A stretch of DNA of 64,000 nucleotides, from positions 636,501 to 700,500 of the forward strand of contig NZ_QYUR01000002.1 of the NCBI RefSeq assembly GCF_003596405.1. The letters run 5' to 3'. A program made the position numbers and the translations under genes. Source of the DNA: Pseudomonas cavernicola. GTDB taxonomy: Bacteria > Pseudomonadota > Gammaproteobacteria > Pseudomonadales > Pseudomonadaceae. The notes beneath the pieces were generated by a model, which saw nothing but the letters and a program-made list of their open reading frames with translations, was not told the origin of the DNA and did not search any database. Shown here one piece after another: positions 61,132 to 64,000 of this stretch (within the stretch, counting starts at the first letter, position 1; each line of letters begins with the position of its first letter).

Positions 61132-63081
61132 TCAATTCACCCCCGCCGCTGCGCGTTTAGCTGGCGCGTTTGGCGCCCCTTCGATCAACACATCGGCCAC
61201 CAGCTCGGCGATGTCCTTGATCTGCGGCCGCGGTTCGACCACGCCTTCGAGCATCGCCGTGCATTGCGGGCAACCGACCGCTACCAGTTCGGCGCCGGTT
61301 TCCTTGATGTCGACCATGCGCATATCGGGAATCCGCTGTTTGCCGGGGATGTCGGTGATCGGTGCACCGCCGCCACCGCCGCAGCAACGCGAACGGAAGC
61401 CGGAACGCTCCATCTCCTTCACCTCGATGCCGAGGGCGCGCAGCACCTCGCGCGGCGCCTCGTATTCGCCGTTGTAGCGGCCGAGGTAGCAGGGGTCGTG
61501 ATAGGTCACGCTGCCCCCCTTGTGCTGACCCAGGTTGAGCTGTTTCTCGGCGATCAGCTCGGCGATATAGGTGCTGTGGTGCAGCACTTCATAGTTGCCG
61601 CCCAGCGCCCCATATTCGTTTTTCAGCACATGGAAGCTATGCGGATCGCAGCTGACGATGCGCTTGAAGCGGTACTTGGCCAGGGTCTCGATATTGCGTT
61701 TGGCCAGTTGCTGGAAGGTCGCTTCATCGCCCAGACGGCGGGCCACGTCACCGCTGTCGCGCTCTTCCAGGCCAAGCACGGCGAAGTCGACGTTGGCGGC
61801 CTTGAGCACTTTGACGAAGGCGCGCAGGGTTCTTTGATTGCGCATATCGAAGGCACCATCACCGACCCAGAACAGCACGTCCGCGCTTTTCTTCTCGCTC
61901 AACAGATCGAGGTTCAGGTCCGCCGCCCAGTTCATCCGCCCGCCAGGGGCGAAGCCGCCGGGGTTGTCGGTGGCGATCAGGTTATCCAGCACCTCGGCGC
62001 CCTTGTTCGGCGTTGCGCCTTTTTCCAGGGTTAGATGGCGACGCATGTCGACGATGGCATCGACGTGCTCGATCATCATCGGGCATTCCTCGACACAGGC
62101 ACGGCAGGTGGTGCAGGACCACAACGTGTCGGCTTCGAGCAGGCCTTTGCCTTGCAGAAACACAATCGGCTGATGGGGATCGCCGGCATGTTCACCGACC
62201 GGAATGCCCGGATAGGGACTGCCGAAATAACCTTTGTCGCTACCGCCAGCCAGGCCGACGACCATGTCCTGAATCAGCTTCTTCGGGTTCAACGGTTGGC
62301 CGGCGGCAAACGCCGGGCAGGCTGCTTCGCACCTGCCGCATTGCACACAGGCGTCGAAACCGAGCAGTTGATTCCAGGTGAAGTCCTTGGGCTTTTCCAC
62401 GCCCAACGGCGCCATCGGGTCGCTCAGGTCCAGCGCTTTCAGGCCAGTCGAACGGCCACCACCGAAGCGTTCGGCGCGGCGGTGCCAGGCCAAATGCAGG
62501 GCGCCGGCGAAGGCGTGCTTCATCGGCCCGCCCCAGGTCATGCCGAAGAACATTTCCGACACGCCCCAGGCCACACCAAGGGCCAACACCCCGGCCAGCA
62601 GCCAGCCACCGAAGTTTTCCGGAAGGATGCCAGCCACCGGCAGGGTGGCGATAAAGAAGCTCACCGAGAAGGCCATCAGGCTTTTCGGCAGCCGGCTCCA
62701 TGGCCCTTTCGACAGACGAGCCGGTGGATTGCGCCGACGTTTGGCCACGAACAGCGCGCCAACGAACATCAAGGCAGTGGCCGCCAACAGGGCGAAACCG
62801 AGGATGCGGTTATGCAGGCCAAAGCCATGCACGATGATCGCCAGCAGCGCCGCCAGCACGAAGCCACCAGCCGTCGCCACGTGGGTCTTGGACATGTATT
62901 TGTCGCGCTCGACCACATGGTGCAAATCGACCAGGTAGCGCCTTGGCATCGCCAGCAGGCCGCCAATCAAGTCGACCTTCGAGGCTCGACCCTGATTCCA
63001 CATCAGCATGCGTTTCACTGCACCAATGACGGCCAGCGCCAGGGCGGTGAACAGCAGGATAGGGAGAATGGTGTTCAACAT
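61132..63081 (-). CDS. dgcB: Dimethylglycine demethylase iron-sulfur subunit DgcB
   Basis: A 649-residue membrane-anchored electron-transfer subunit. Hydrophobic segments lie at about 3-22, 70-112 and 135-175. Two 4Fe-4S motifs follow: CVQCGRCEAACP (Cys245, 248, 251, 255) and CTTCRACVEECP (Cys323, 326, 329, 333). The C-terminal part has CCG-domain sequences (TYHDPCYLGRYNGEY, RSRCCGGGGGAPI), as in heterodisulfide-reductase D. It carries electrons from DgcA toward the ETF/respiratory chain. GGAGACC precedes ATG 63081. Confidence 0.92.
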   Translation of the reverse strand: MLNTILPILLFTALALAVIGAVKRMLMWNQGRASKVDLIGGLLAMPRRYLVDLHHVVERDKYMSKTHVATAGGFVLAALLAIIVHGFGLHNRILGFALLAATALMFVGALFVAKRRRNPPARLSKGPWSRLPKSLMAFSVSFFIATLPVAGILPENFGGWLLAGVLALGVAWGVSEMFFGMTWGGPMKHAFAGALHLAWHRRAERFGGGRSTGLKALDLSDPMAPLGVEKPKDFTWNQLLGFDACVQCGRCEAACPAFAAGQPLNPKKLIQDMVVGLAGGSDKGYFGSPYPGIPVGEHAGDPHQPIVFLQGKGLLEADTLWSCTTCRACVEECPMMIEHVDAIVDMRRHLTLEKGATPNKGAEVLDNLIATDNPGGFAPGGRMNWAADLNLDLLSEKKSADVLFWVGDGAFDMRNQRTLRAFVKVLKAANVDFAVLGLEERDSGDVARRLGDEATFQQLAKRNIETLAKYRFKRIVSCDPHSFHVLKNEYGALGGNYEVLHHSTYIAELIAEKQLNLGQHKGGSVTYHDPCYLGRYNGEYEAPREVLRALGIEVKEMERSGFRSRCCGGGGGAPITDIPGKQRIPDMRMVDIKETGAELVAVGCPQCTAMLEGVVEPRPQIKDIAELVADVLIEGAPNAPAKRAAAGVN

Positions 63082-63121
63082 CGTTGGTCTCCTTCGCGGG
63101 ACCTAAAAGCAGCGCCAATCC

Positions 63122-63230
63122 AGTCCCCTCTCCACTTGGGGAGAGGGTTAGGGAGAGGGCAAGGTGTGGCAGCCCTCTCCCCCGGCCCCTCTCCCTGCTT
63201 TCTATAAAAGAATGGAGGGCGAGGGGAGGT
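63122..63230. repeat. CTCTCCC/GGGAGAGG repeat element between dgcA and dgcB
   Basis: GTCCCCTCTCCACTTGGGGA, GAGGGTTAGGGAGAGGG, then GCCCTCTCCCCCGGCCCCTC and TCCCTGCTTTCTATAAAAGA. It is a close copy of 60985-61110. Confidence 0.8.
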
Positions 63231-63232
63231 CA

Positions 63233-64000
63233 TCAGAAGTCCTTACACAGCCGTATGGCGTCATAAATCGCCGCATGGGTATTGCGCTGTGCCACGCAGT
63301 CACCGATGCGGAACAGCAGGTAACCCTCACCCGGCTCGCTCAGGCACGGCTGCGGCTTGATCGCGAACAGTGCCTCGACATCGATTTGGCCGTTGTTGCG
63401 CGAGCCGGCTTTGAGCGCGTAGTAGATTTCTTCGTCGGGGCGCACGCCGTTTTCGATGACAACCTGGTCGATCACCCGCTCTTCCTTGGCGCCGGTGTAT
63501 TCGTTCTCGAGCACCGCGACCAGCTTGTCGCCCTCGCGATAGACCTTCTCCAGCATCATGTCGCCGGTCATGATCACTTCTTTCGGGTACATGCTGCGGT
63601 AGAAGGTCGGGAACGAGGTGCCGCCGACGGCCACGCCCGGCTTGATGTCGTCGGTGACGATCTCGACCTGGGCGCCTTTGTGGGCGAGGAAGTCCGCCAC
63701 CGACACGCCGCCGAATTCGCAGATGGTGTCGTAGACCAGCACGTTCTTGCCCGGCGCGACCTTGCCGTCGAGCACGTCCCAGCTGCTGACCACCAGGCCA
63801 TCGGCAGCGCCCCAATGTTCATTCTGCTCGAGGAACGGATGCCCGCCGTTGGCCAGCACCACCACATCCGGGCGCAGGTCGAGGATGGTCGCCGCGTCGG
63901 CGGCGGTGCCCAGGCGCAGGTCGATTTTCAAACGTGCCAGCTCCAACTGGTACCAGCGGGTGATGCCGGCGATCTGGTCGCGCTGCGGCGCCTTCGACGC
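63233..64000 (-). CDS. dgcA: Dimethylglycine demethylase flavoprotein DgcA (3' part)
   Basis: The C-terminal 255 or so residues of the FMN/FAD oxidoreductase that demethylates dimethylglycine to sarcosine. The frame is open across the window edge at 64000 (residues SKAPQRDQIAGITRWYQLEL), so the N-terminal TIM-barrel domain lies outside. The visible part is the trimethylamine-dehydrogenase-like nucleotide-binding region, with DVVVLANGGHPFLEQNE and LVYDTICEFGGVSVADFLA. It is followed by dgcB across a repeat-filled gap. Confidence 0.9.
   Translation of the reverse strand, partial: ASKAPQRDQIAGITRWYQLELARLKIDLRLGTAADAATILDLRPDVVVLANGGHPFLEQNEHWGAADGLVVSSWDVLDGKVAPGKNVLVYDTICEFGGVSVADFLAHKGAQVEIVTDDIKPGVAVGGTSFPTFYRSMYPKEVIMTGDMMLEKVYREGDKLVAVLENEYTGAKEERVIDQVVIENGVRPDEEIYYALKAGSRNNGQIDVEALFAIKPQPCLSEPGEGYLLFRIGDCVAQRNTHAAIYDAIRLCKDF

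Overview
The window looks like a Pseudomonas chromosome segment. It is GC-rich, and most genes are close relatives of P. aeruginosa/P. putida proteins for glycine betaine, sarcosine, creatinine and one-carbon catabolism. The pieces PAO1 carries as PA5379-PA5421 (dgcAB-etf, gbcA/gbcB, ltaE, glyA-soxBDAG-purU-fdhA, sdaB, GbdR-type regulators) are recognisable here, pulled apart by accessory DNA. No tRNA, rRNA or CRISPR array was seen.

Layout. 1-3.1 kb: creBC two-component system, a retropepsin-like protein and a DUF2780 protein. 3.4-14.2 kb: fdhA, purU, soxGADB and glyA on the minus strand, with a divergent GlxA/AraC regulator (SouR-like). 14.2-15.6 kb: an MFS transporter. 16.2-25.7 kb: a creatinine module (creatinase, APC permease, creatininase, four-gene PotABCD-type ABC importer, GbdR-like regulator). 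It is bounded by two copies of a 74-bp block and a truncated regulator copy. 25.7-27.1 kb: serine deaminase. 27.1-43.4 kb: the accessory region, with three tandem multicopper oxidase (MCO) + SCO pairs, a diheme-type cytochrome c gene, and an opposing operon of a larger MCO, a SCO::cytochrome c fusion and a small secreted protein, ending at a RAYT transposase element. 43.7-51.6 kb: ltaE followed by a mosaic of small genes and relics, a second RAYT, an EF-G-like GTPase and two GSTs. 51.7-54.7 kb: gbcB and gbcA, divergent, with a MITE-like element between them. 54.8-58.5 kb: a small ORF, a 263-bp tandem repeat and a YbhGFSR-type efflux system. 58.6-64 kb: etfB, etfA, dgcB and the 3' part of dgcA.

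Together the catabolic genes form two routes into sarcosine: betaine to dimethylglycine (GbcAB) to sarcosine (DgcAB with its ETF), and creatinine to creatine to sarcosine plus urea. Sarcosine oxidase (SoxBDAG) then gives glycine, and GlyA, SdaB, PurU and FdhA handle glycine/serine, 10-formyl-THF and formaldehyde.

The most unusual part is the MCO/SCO island. It has four putatively Tat-exported multicopper oxidases, each with its own SCO-type copper chaperone, plus c-type cytochromes. I cannot assign a substrate. Many REP/MITE-like repeats punctuate the window, including one family that occupies gaps inside both the sox and the dgc operons.
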